DNA from: Spirosoma arboris | Lineage (GTDB): Bacteria; Bacteroidota; Bacteroidia; Cytophagales; Spirosomataceae | Length of the DNA stretch: 64,000 nucleotides | Assembly (NCBI RefSeq): GCF_009754945.1 | Contig: NZ_WPIN01000002.1 | Coordinates: 682,001-746,000 of the forward strand | Direction of reading: 5' to 3' | Part shown: positions 17,535-25,267 of the stretch, piece by piece | How positions within the stretch are numbered: position 1 is the first letter of the stretch | Layout of the letters: every line of letters starts with the position of its first letter | Translations under genes and position numbers: made by a program | Notes under the pieces: generated by a model | Databases searched by the model: none | Told to the model about the DNA's origin: nothing | Seen by the model: the letters and a program-made list of their open reading frames with translations, nothing else

Positions 17535-18464
17535 TTATGCACGAAAGGCTACAGGAGAAAGGGAAGTCTGTTTACGGAAGAAGTTAGAGAAATGAGCCAC
17601 TTCTTCAAAACCCAGGCTGTAAGCGATTTCAGAAATATTCCAGTTGGTTTGTTTTAATAGGATTTTAGCTTCCTGAACAATCCGGCTGCTGATAATATCG
17701 GTGGTGGTTTTACCCGTATTTTCCTTTAAAACCTTATTGAGGTGATTGACGTGAATGGCTAGTCGTTCCGCGTAATCTTTAGCCGTCCGTAAACTGAGTT
17801 TCTGATGGGGCGATTCTATCGGAAACTGTCGCTCTAACAACTCAACAAATAGCGAGGAAACGCGGGCTGATGCTGTATGAGTAGGATACAAAGACGTAGC
17901 AGGCTGCAATTTTTGTCCGTAATGAATCAGTTCAAGAACGTAATTGCGAATTAGGTCATACTTATAGGCATAGTCCGACGCTAACTCCTTGTACATTTTC
18001 TTGAATATGAATCGTATATCGTCAGACTCTTCATCCGAAAGCTGGAAGATAGGGTAACCGCCGGGCTGGAAAATAGGCAGCTCATCCAGAACTACACCGC
18101 TTTTAGACTGGATTAAAAACTCATCGGTGAAGACGCAGAAATAGCCTGATTGATCCATATCCTGCGGCAAATAATGATAGGGGACTTTAGGGGTTGCAAA
18201 CAGGAGCGCATTTTTCTCAATATCAATGACCTTGTCGGCATATTCGGCCCTATTGCGGCCACTAATGAAGCTTATTTTATAATAAGCCCTCCGGTTATAG
18301 GGCATGAATGGCTTGTCCCGGTATCTGGCCATAAGATCGGCCATGCTAAATATATTGAAGTGGCCGATTTCCTTATTTATTCCCTCTGGTAAAAGAGAGT
18401 TTACGACTCCCCCTTCGACAGGAGCGATTTCTTTATAGAACTCATCAAGTGAGATAATGTCCAT
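17535..18464 (-). CDS. AraC-family transcriptional regulator
   Basis: 309 residues with the ATG at 18464; the frame extends seven codons further to a TTG, which I reject. The N-terminal cupin-like sensor domain (about 1-190) is followed by a C-terminal double helix-turn-helix domain (about 205-305) with the conserved NWNISEIAYSLGFEEVAHFS pattern and the FRKQTSLSPVAFR ending. TACATTTG (complement of 18483-18490) is a possible -7 box. It probably controls the neighbouring SDR and DoxX-like genes, all read in the same direction. Confidence 0.85.
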   Translation of the reverse strand: MDIISLDEFYKEIAPVEGGVVNSLLPEGINKEIGHFNIFSMADLMARYRDKPFMPYNRRAYYKISFISGRNRAEYADKVIDIEKNALLFATPKVPYHYLPQDMDQSGYFCVFTDEFLIQSKSGVVLDELPIFQPGGYPIFQLSDEESDDIRFIFKKMYKELASDYAYKYDLIRNYVLELIHYGQKLQPATSLYPTHTASARVSSLFVELLERQFPIESPHQKLSLRTAKDYAERLAIHVNHLNKVLKENTGKTTTDIISSRIVQEAKILLKQTNWNISEIAYSLGFEEVAHFSNFFRKQTSLSPVAFRA

Positions 18465-18506
18465 AGCCTTATTTGTAAAATTCAAATGTAGGCAATTTTA
18501 AGAATC

Positions 18507-18836
18507 CTACACCTCCTCCACAGAACTCGTGCTACTTGCGGCTTTCAGAACCGAATCCAATACTCCAGGAAACTTCGTTTCTAACTCATGCGACCGAAGT
18601 GAGGTCAAACTCTGCGTGCCTTCTGTTCGGATTTGAATAATACCAGCCTCGCGCAATACCCGTAAGTGATGCGACATGGTCGATTTGGCAACCGGTGTAG
18701 GAATGGCTCCGCACGGTTGTTCGCATGTAAGCTGTGCCAAACATTGGACAAAATTTAATCGAACCGGATCACTCAGCGCATGGAGTACACAGGTTAAACT
18801 AATTTGGTCAACGGTAGGGTGCTGGTACTGTTTCAT
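18507..18836 (-). CDS. ArsR-type winged-helix repressor
   Basis: The 109-residue protein has a winged helix: LSDPVRLNFVQCL (about 17-29) and the recognition helix region KSTMSHHLRVLREAGII (about 48-64). Two Cys residues sit in TCEQPCGAI, but the classic ELCVCDL metal site is not present. It is divergent from the RND efflux operon, and a perfect 8-bp dyad (18863-18891) lies in the shared promoter region. Autoregulation, and possibly control of the pump, is therefore likely by inference. Confidence 0.8.
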   Translation of the reverse strand: MKQYQHPTVDQISLTCVLHALSDPVRLNFVQCLAQLTCEQPCGAIPTPVAKSTMSHHLRVLREAGIIQIRTEGTQSLTSLRSHELETKFPGVLDSVLKAASSTSSVEEV

Positions 18837-18862
18837 AAGCCATTTTCTTCCAATTCTCTATC

Positions 18863-18891
18863 TACTGTAGGAAAACGAAGTAGCTACAGTA
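18863..18891. promoter_or_regulatory. Dyad operator between the ArsR gene and the RND operon
   Basis: TACTGTAG (18863-18870) and CTACAGTA (18884-18891) are perfect inverted repeats, 21 bases from start to start, i.e. two helical turns. The position 27 bases before the ArsR ATG suits a repressor site. Confidence 0.5.
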
Positions 18892-18970
18892 ATTGCCACT
18901 ACAACGATCAGACAGCCGAAAATAATTCACTGTTTTTTCAGATGAAGGAAACCATCTGGAGTACACCCTT

Positions 18971-19018
18971 GTTCGACATCCATAAAACAATAAAGTTCGA
19001 TAATCATAGAACATTAAA
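18971..19018. repeat. 24-bp tandem duplication before the RND operon
   Basis: Two abutting copies start with GTTCGA at 18971 and 18995 and agree at 19 of 24 positions. The array ends 20 bases before the first RND gene, so it could be a regulator site or part of the leader. Confidence 0.6.
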
Positions 19019-19038
19019 ACAATACAACCTCGTTCATT

Positions 19039-20124
19039 ATGAAAACGCTAAGCAATCGAACAAAATCGCTCATCGTAGGTCTTGTAGCCTTCACGGTAGC
19101 CCTTTTTTTCATCACGCCAAAAATTTTCTCCAACAAACCAGAGTCGTCAACTAGCAAATCCTCATCACTACCCGCTTCTGACAACAAAGTTGCATCTGAC
19201 GTTTTCGTCGTAAAACGGGAAACAATTACCGACGAGCTTCAAACCACAGGTACTATTGCAGCTAATCAGGAAGTGGATTTAGTCAGTGAAGTAGCGCGAA
19301 AATTGATTCGGGCCTATGTCCGCGAAGGCAGTTACGTTAATCAGGGAACGCTATTATTCAAATTAGATGACGCGGATCTGCTCGCCAAAAAGCAAAAGAT
19401 AGTCCTCCAGGAAAAACTCGCCAAGTTGGACGAAAAGCGGTTCCGCGAATTACTTGCCACCGAAGCTGTCAATCAGCAGGAATACGACAAGATTTTAACG
19501 AATCTGAACGTATTACAGGCCGAGTTAGCCATGATCGATGTTGATCTGGCCAAAACTGAAATCCGCGCACCCTTCTCAGGTCGGCTGGGTTTGAAGCGTG
19601 TCGATGTTGGCGCTTACGTAACGCCAGCCACTGTTTTGAGCTCGTTTGACGATTTAAGTCGGGTAGAAATTAACTTCACGATTCCCGAGAAATACGCTTC
19701 TGAGGTTCGGGCTGGACAGGCCATTCGCTTTACGACCGAAAATAGCAGTCAACAATTCGTAGGCAAGGTCACAGCGACCGAACCTAAGCTGGAGGCCAAC
19801 ACGCGGAGTTTATTGGTGAAAGCCGTTAGCGACAACAAAAACGGCAAACTTGTTCCGGGTTCATCGGCCAAAATCGCCTTTGCTTTACACATCGCTCAGG
19901 ATGGAATTCTGATTCCTACGGAAGCGTTGATTCCTACCGCCAAAGGGTACTCGCTATTCAGACTCAACCACGGTAAAGCAGAACATAGAGACGTAAAAAC
20001 CGGCAGTCGCACCAAAGGCACAGTTCAGATTCTGAGTGGCTTATCCATCGGCGATACCGTATTAACTACCAATCTACTTCGGCTCGACACGGGTGTTCCT
20101 GTTACTATTTCTTCTGTCAATTAG
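19039..20124 (+). CDS. RND efflux pump, periplasmic adaptor (membrane fusion) subunit
   Basis: HlyD/AcrA-type adaptor of 361 residues that bridges the inner-membrane RND pump and the TolC-like exit duct. An N-terminal membrane anchor (about 11-30) replaces a lipobox. A lipoyl half (VDLVSEVARKLIRAYVREG), a coiled hairpin (about 115-170), the second lipoyl half (EIRAPFSGRLGLKRVDVGAY) and beta-barrel strands follow in the expected order. The RND subunit begins 41 bases later. Confidence 0.92.
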   Translation: MKTLSNRTKSLIVGLVAFTVALFFITPKIFSNKPESSTSKSSSLPASDNKVASDVFVVKRETITDELQTTGTIAANQEVDLVSEVARKLIRAYVREGSYVNQGTLLFKLDDADLLAKKQKIVLQEKLAKLDEKRFRELLATEAVNQQEYDKILTNLNVLQAELAMIDVDLAKTEIRAPFSGRLGLKRVDVGAYVTPATVLSSFDDLSRVEINFTIPEKYASEVRAGQAIRFTTENSSQQFVGKVTATEPKLEANTRSLLVKAVSDNKNGKLVPGSSAKIAFALHIAQDGILIPTEALIPTAKGYSLFRLNHGKAEHRDVKTGSRTKGTVQILSGLSIGDTVLTTNLLRLDTGVPVTISSVN

Positions 20125-20165
20125 GCGTTTAGCGCATTCATTATTGACCCAAAATTTACCTAATC

Positions 20166-23100
20166 ATGAGTTTATCGGGAATTAGTATTCAACGGCCAGT
20201 ATTGGCCGGAGTACTCTCTGTGCTGATTATTTTATTTGGTTTCGTTGGACTTACCTATCTGGGAATTCGGGAATATCCCGTCACTGATTCGCCCATCGTT
20301 ACCGTTACAACAACCTATCCGGGAGCCAGTCCAGACGTTATTGCCTACCAGATTACCAAACCATTGGAAGAAGCTATTGGCGAGGCAAACGGCATCCGGA
20401 CAATATCGTCGGTATCGCGTGAAGCGGCCAGCGTGGTTACCATTGAGTTTAACCTCGATGCTGATCTGGAAGCCGCAGCCAACGACGTTCGCGACAAAGT
20501 AACGAAAGCCCGGCGGTTGCTTCCCGGCGATGTTGATCCACCCATTGTGGAGAAAGCGAACAGTGGCGACATCGTGATTTTCATGGCCGTAGAAAGCAAA
20601 ACGCGCAGCATTCTGGAAGTCAGCAATATTGCTTCTACCGTCATCAAAGAGCGGATGCAGACCATTCCCGGCGTAAAACGGGTGGGTATTGCCGGAGAGA
20701 AAAAGTACGCCATGCGGCTTCGAATCGACCCGGCAAAACTGGCAGCGTATCAATTAACACCGTCAGACATTGAGCAGGCATTACGAAAAGAAAATGTGGA
20801 TTTACCGTCTGGCCGAATTGAAGGTGACCGAAACGAACTGACGGTGCGCACGTTGGGCAGGCTGACTAAAGAGGACGATTTCAACAACATGATCGTCAAG
20901 CAGGAAGGCAGCAGTATTATTCGTTTCAAAGACATTGGTTATGCCGAATTAGGTGCCGAAAACGAGCGAACCGCCATCCTGAACAGCCTGAAAGGAAATT
21001 CTCCAACGATCGGTGTCTTTGTTGAACCACAACGGGGAGCCAATGCCGTAGCCATTGCCGATGAATTTTACCGTCGGCTGAAAGAATTACGAAAAGAAAT
21101 TCCAGCTGATTATCAATTAACTATCGGAAAGGATTTCACAGAACCAATTCGTGACTCGATCTCCGAAGTAGAAGAAACACTATTCGTCGCCTTCGGTCTG
21201 GTTATCCTGATTCTATTCCTCTTCCTGCGTGACTGGCTTTCGACCATTATTCCGGTCGTGGCCATTCCGGTTTCCATCGTATCGGCCTTCTTCATTATGT
21301 ACGTAGCGGGCTACTCCATCAATATTCTAACCCTGTTAGCCCTGGTATTGGCCATTGGATTAGTTGTCGATGATGCCATTGTCGTTCTGGAAAACATCTA
21401 TGCGAAAGTTGAGGAAGGCATGTCGCCCTTGCAGGCTGCATTTAAAGGGTCATCGGAAATCTATTTTGCCGTTATCTCAACGACCATTACGCTAGCCGCC
21501 GTTTTCCTTCCGATTTTATTTCTACCGGGGATTACCGGCAAGCTCTTTCAGGAATTTGCCGTGGTTGTAGCAGGGTCGGTAATTGTGTCGGCCTTTGTGG
21601 CTCTGACACTTTCGCCCATGATGAGCGCCTATTTGCTCAAACGGCACAGTAAACCCAACTGGCTCTATCGCACAACAGAGCCGTATTTCGTGGCCTTGAA
21701 CCGAGGGTACGAAAAATCGCTGGGCTGGTTCCTGCGCTTTCGCTGGGTCGCCTTCCCAACGTTGATCGTTACGTTCGGTTTGATTTATCTTATCGGCAAG
21801 CAACTACCTTCTGAACTGGCTCCGCTGGAAGATCGCTCACAAATCAGTCTGGCCGTCGTTGCGCCAGAAGGGTCGTCGTACGAATACACGGAAAAGTACA
21901 TGAACGAGATTGCCAAATTCTCGGTCGATTCTACACAAGGATTATTCCAGACGTATTCCATTCTGGCGCTCACCTTTGGCCCACCGGCGCCGGTTAACAT
22001 AGCTATCCAAAACACTTTCCTCAAAAAAGCGGACGAGCGGAAAACCACACAGGCCGATGTCTTCGCCACCTATTCGCGGAATGCCCAGAATTTCAGAGGG
22101 GTAATGGTATTTCCAGTTCAACCGCCAACCATTGGTAGTCGATTTGGGCAGTCCCAGCCCGTTCAGTTTGTGTTACAGGGCACTAATCTGGCTGCCATCA
22201 CAGACGTATTGCCGAAGTTCATGGACGAGGCCCGCAAAAGTCCGATTCTACGCTTCGCAGACTCGGACCTGAAGGTTAACAAACCCGAACTAGTGCTTCA
22301 GATTAATCGGGATAAAGCCGCCGAATTAGGCATATCCGTTTCCGAAATCGCTCGGGGTTTGCAACTGGCGCTCAGTGGGCAGCGGTACGGCTATTTTATT
22401 TTCAACGACCGTCAATATGAAGTCATTGGTCAGCTTCAGCGCCAGGATCGCGACACACCTTACGACCTCAAGTCCATGTATGTGCGCACCCGAACAGGCG
22501 ATGTGGTTTCGCTGGACAATCTGGTTTCGTTTAGGGAAAGTATTAGTCCGGCAGCAATTTACCGCTACGATCAGGCTATCTCGGCAACTGTTTCAGCAGG
22601 GCTGGTGCCGGGAAAAACCATCGGCGACGGCGTTGCTGAAATGAACCGAATTGCTCAGAAAGTTTTGCCGCCCACGATTAAAACGTCACTTGCGGGCGAA
22701 TCACGCGACTTTGCCGAAAGCTCATCGAGCCTGCTCTATGCGTTTGTGTTTGCCCTGATTCTGATTTATTTGATTCTGGCTGCCCAATTTGAAAGTCTGG
22801 TCGATCCATTTATCATCCTGCTCACCGTACCAATGGCGATGACAGGCGCTCTACTCAGCTTGTGGATTTTCGATCAGACGCTCAACATCTTCAGCCAGAT
22901 TGGCATCATTACGCTAATTGGCCTGATTACCAAAAATGGTATCCTGATTGTCGAATTCGCGAATCAGAGCAAGGAAGAAGGAATGAATACATTGGAAGCC
23001 GCCAAAATAGCCGCAGCCTCCCGTTTCCGGCCCATTCTGATGACGAGTTTGGCAATGATCTTCGGAACAATCCCAATTGCGCTTACCGAAAATAGCCGCA

Positions 23101-23252
23101 ATTCGCTCGGAACTGTAATCGTTGGTGGCCTCCTGTTCGCGGGTTTGCTAACGCTTTACATCATCCCGGCGGTGTATTCTTATTTCTCCAGAACGCCCAA
23201 ACACAAGCAGGAAGAGGTGGAGTTGGCCATTGAACACGTAGAATTGAGTTAG
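20166..23252 (+). CDS. RND efflux pump, inner-membrane transporter (AcrB/MexF type)
   Basis: Proton-driven exporter of 1028 residues with the HAE1-RND layout: a first membrane helix (about 10-30), a periplasmic porter domain, helices 2-6 containing the proton-relay motif GLVVDDAIVVLEN, a second porter domain, and helices 8-12 with GLITKNGILIVEFAN. It opens with SLSGISIQRPVLAGVLSVLI, typical of multidrug pumps in Bacteroidota. The two Asp residues of VVDDA match the proton-carrying pair of AcrB. The substrate range cannot be predicted. Confidence 0.94.
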   Translation: MSLSGISIQRPVLAGVLSVLIILFGFVGLTYLGIREYPVTDSPIVTVTTTYPGASPDVIAYQITKPLEEAIGEANGIRTISSVSREAASVVTIEFNLDADLEAAANDVRDKVTKARRLLPGDVDPPIVEKANSGDIVIFMAVESKTRSILEVSNIASTVIKERMQTIPGVKRVGIAGEKKYAMRLRIDPAKLAAYQLTPSDIEQALRKENVDLPSGRIEGDRNELTVRTLGRLTKEDDFNNMIVKQEGSSIIRFKDIGYAELGAENERTAILNSLKGNSPTIGVFVEPQRGANAVAIADEFYRRLKELRKEIPADYQLTIGKDFTEPIRDSISEVEETLFVAFGLVILILFLFLRDWLSTIIPVVAIPVSIVSAFFIMYVAGYSINILTLLALVLAIGLVVDDAIVVLENIYAKVEEGMSPLQAAFKGSSEIYFAVISTTITLAAVFLPILFLPGITGKLFQEFAVVVAGSVIVSAFVALTLSPMMSAYLLKRHSKPNWLYRTTEPYFVALNRGYEKSLGWFLRFRWVAFPTLIVTFGLIYLIGKQLPSELAPLEDRSQISLAVVAPEGSSYEYTEKYMNEIAKFSVDSTQGLFQTYSILALTFGPPAPVNIAIQNTFLKKADERKTTQADVFATYSRNAQNFRGVMVFPVQPPTIGSRFGQSQPVQFVLQGTNLAAITDVLPKFMDEARKSPILRFADSDLKVNKPELVLQINRDKAAELGISVSEIARGLQLALSGQRYGYFIFNDRQYEVIGQLQRQDRDTPYDLKSMYVRTRTGDVVSLDNLVSFRESISPAAIYRYDQAISATVSAGLVPGKTIGDGVAEMNRIAQKVLPPTIKTSLAGESRDFAESSSSLLYAFVFALILIYLILAAQFESLVDPFIILLTVPMAMTGALLSLWIFDQTLNIFSQIGIITLIGLITKNGILIVEFANQSKEEGMNTLEAAKIAAASRFRPILMTSLAMIFGTIPIALTENSRNSLGTVIVGGLLFAGLLTLYIIPAVYSYFSRTPKHKQEEVELAIEHVELS

Positions 23253-23261
23253 GTGCTGGTG

Positions 23262-23332
23262 TGACCCCGACGGGGTCAGATGTTTATAGCGTAATGGCTT
23301 TCTCTATAAACATTTGACCCCCGTCGGGGTCA
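23262..23332. repeat. CCCCGACGGGG-type inverted repeat inside the RND operon
   Basis: Arms 23262-23289 and 23304-23332 pair over 28 bases with one mismatch and one extra C. Each arm itself contains the small palindrome GACCCCGACGGGGTC and a TGTTTATAG word. It sits 9 bases after the RND stop. I recall similar CCCCG(A/T)CGGGG plus TGTTTATAG elements dispersed in Bacteroidota genomes, which I cannot check here. Confidence 0.8.
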
Positions 23333-23389
23333 TACAGAAACCATCGCTAACACCCACTACACCAACATCTTTTTACAACAACATTAATC

Positions 23390-24736
23390 ATGAAACACAC
23401 GAATTATATCGTCGTCCTGTTTTTAGCTTTTGCGCATCTGGCTCTCGGTCAGGTGACACTGGCCCAGGTTCGGCAATTAACAATGGACGATGCAGTCAAG
23501 CTAGCGCTTGACAAAAATCGGGACTTAAAGGTCGCTACACTGGAGACATCAAAATCTACTCAGAAAGTAGTGGAAGCGAGAGGCTACGCCTTACCGACTG
23601 TAGCTGCTTCGGCGCAATACTTATATTACTTCAATAAACAGGTCTCCTTCCTACCCGGCAGTTTTGTTGGCCTTGGCGACGATCAAGTGGCAACCTTTCG
23701 GGTCGGCGGATCAAATGCCTTGTTGGGTGGTGTTGCTGTATCGCAGCCGCTTTTCCAAACCAGTGTTCGATCGGGAATCAAAGTAGCGCAGATCGACGAA
23801 TCGGCCACGACCGAAGCGTTGACGACTGTGCGGGCCAACGTCGTTACGGATGTGAAGAAGGCTTATCTGGACGTATTGATTACGCAGGAGCAACTTCGAT
23901 TACAGCAACAGAGCATTGCCCGCAACGAGCAGGCACTAAAAGATTCGCGATCCTTATTGGCTCAAGGAAGAGCTTCACGCGTCGATACACTACGTGCCTT
24001 CGTTACGGTTGAAAACCTGCGCCCAACGCTGATCCAATTGACGAACCGGATTGGTATTACCAAAACGATTTTGAAGCAGACGATGGGTCTGGATGAACAA
24101 GAAGCCATTGAACTTCAGGATTCTCTTCTCTACAACGAAGCTCTATTCATTTCTCCCGGAACAGACGTTTTTCTGGATGCTGTTCAGGCAAGACCCGAAG
24201 TACGTCGATTGGAATTACTGGAAAAGCTGAATCAGGAGCAAATTGTCCAACAGATCGCCGAGAAGCAGCCGAAGCTATCGGCGATTGGTCTGGCGCAAGC
24301 TCAGTCGCAGGCTAATAATTTTCAGTTTGGCGATTACAAATGGCCAGTGAGTTCATACGTAGGCCTACAAGTGAATGTCCCAATTTTTACGGGTTTCCGG
24401 ACAAATTCTCGTATTCAACAGGCACAGATTACCCGTCAGCAAAGCAACACGCAACTGGCTAACCTTAAAGAGATTGTACGGGCTCAAGTAAAGATTGGGC
24501 TCGCTAATGTAGAAGAAGCACGGCTTCGGATTCAAACCCAGCAACAAACCATTTCGGTCGCCGAATTAGGCTACCGTATCACCCGCGACCGCTGGAAACA
24601 GGGCATTGCCTCCCGGTTAGATATGTCGGATGCAGAACTTTCCCTAACGCAAGCCAAATCGAATTATCTACAAGCAGTTTATGACTACCTCACCGCAACG
24701 GTTAATCTGGACAAGGTGTTGGGAAAGATTAAATAA
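23390..24736 (+). CDS. TolC-family outer-membrane efflux protein
   Basis: Exit duct of the tripartite pump. The 448-residue protein has a signal peptide (MKHTNYIVVLFLAFAHLALG) and two outer-membrane-efflux repeats made of long helices, with LTMDDAVKLALDKNRDLK at the start of the first and QARPEVRRLELLE near the middle. LGYRITRDRWKQGIASRLDM marks the second conserved helix pair. It is the third gene of the pump operon; the REP-like hairpin before it could tune its expression relative to the pump. Confidence 0.92.
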   Translation: MKHTNYIVVLFLAFAHLALGQVTLAQVRQLTMDDAVKLALDKNRDLKVATLETSKSTQKVVEARGYALPTVAASAQYLYYFNKQVSFLPGSFVGLGDDQVATFRVGGSNALLGGVAVSQPLFQTSVRSGIKVAQIDESATTEALTTVRANVVTDVKKAYLDVLITQEQLRLQQQSIARNEQALKDSRSLLAQGRASRVDTLRAFVTVENLRPTLIQLTNRIGITKTILKQTMGLDEQEAIELQDSLLYNEALFISPGTDVFLDAVQARPEVRRLELLEKLNQEQIVQQIAEKQPKLSAIGLAQAQSQANNFQFGDYKWPVSSYVGLQVNVPIFTGFRTNSRIQQAQITRQQSNTQLANLKEIVRAQVKIGLANVEEARLRIQTQQQTISVAELGYRITRDRWKQGIASRLDMSDAELSLTQAKSNYLQAVYDYLTATVNLDKVLGKIK

Positions 24737-24752
24737 CACGCTAAAACATATC

Positions 24753-25157
24753 ATGGAAAAAGCCATAAAAGAGTTGAGACTTATTCTCACTGTCGAAAAT
24801 CTGGACGAATTGATCAGTTTCTACCGAGATACAGTCGGCCTGGCAACATCGAAAGAATGGCATGAAGAAGCGGGAAACGGTATTATTCTGGATGCGGGTC
24901 GGGCATCTCTCGAATTGATCGATGCTAAACATGCCGCACGGATCGACCAGATTGAAGTAGGCAGTCGGGTTTCAGGGCCTGTTCGGTTGGCGTTGCGGGT
25001 TAGTGAGCCTATTGCCACCGCAACCGAGAAACTAATCGACGGTGGAGCGACTTCGGTTGCCCTTCCTACAACCGCTCCTTGGAGTGAGGTATCCAGAATT
25101 CAGGCACCAGATGGTATGCAAATTACGTTATTTGCGACATCTACACTTACCGATTAG
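24753..25157 (+). CDS. VOC (glyoxalase/bleomycin-resistance fold) protein
   Basis: The 134-residue protein has a single beta-alpha-beta-beta-beta pair layout. It begins LRLILTVENLDELISFYRDT and ends IQAPDGMQITLF, both typical of the vicinal oxygen chelate superfamily. The ATG at 24753, 16 bases after the TolC gene, is preferred over an upstream in-frame codon inside that gene. VOC members may bind metal and drug, and a place at the end of an efflux operon suggests a resistance role. This is inference; substrate and metal residues are not certain. Confidence 0.75.
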   Translation: MEKAIKELRLILTVENLDELISFYRDTVGLATSKEWHEEAGNGIILDAGRASLELIDAKHAARIDQIEVGSRVSGPVRLALRVSEPIATATEKLIDGGATSVALPTTAPWSEVSRIQAPDGMQITLFATSTLTD

Positions 25158-25186
25158 TAGGTTAGAGCGCTCAGGAGAAAAATATT

Positions 25187-25208
25187 ATTAGTATGCTTGC
25201 ATACTAAT
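25187..25208. promoter_or_regulatory. Palindromic operator 1 before the acyl-CoA dehydrogenase gene
   Basis: ATTAGTATGC, TT, GCATACTAAT: a perfect 10-bp inverted repeat around a two-base centre. It lies just upstream of the candidate -35 element and shares the AGTATGC half-site with the sites at 25235-25253 and 13890-13905. Confidence 0.7.
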
Positions 25209-25209
25209 T

Positions 25210-25236
25210 TTGAAATGATTTTCTTTGTCGTATAAT
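25210..25236 (+). promoter_or_regulatory. Possible promoter between the two operators
   Basis: TTGAAA (25210-25215) and TATAAT (25231-25236) resemble sigma-70 boxes, but the spacer is only 15 bases and the Bacteroidota TAnnTTTG form is absent. The position between the two operators is what makes it credible. Confidence 0.35.
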
Positions 25237-25253
25237 TAGTATGCAAGCATAAC
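25235..25253. promoter_or_regulatory. Palindromic operator 2 before the acyl-CoA dehydrogenase gene
   Basis: ATTAGTATGC, AA, GCATAAC overlaps the candidate -10 box and ends 14 bases before the ATG. Its centre is 48 bases from that of operator 1. A repressor bound here would block initiation. Confidence 0.65.
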
Positions 25254-25267
25254 AAACTGACTGCAAT

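Noticed and set aside
20232..20753. 173-codon minus-strand ORF
   Set aside because: Lies wholly inside the RND pump gene in another frame, with no domain and Cys/His/Gly-biased composition. It is a shadow.
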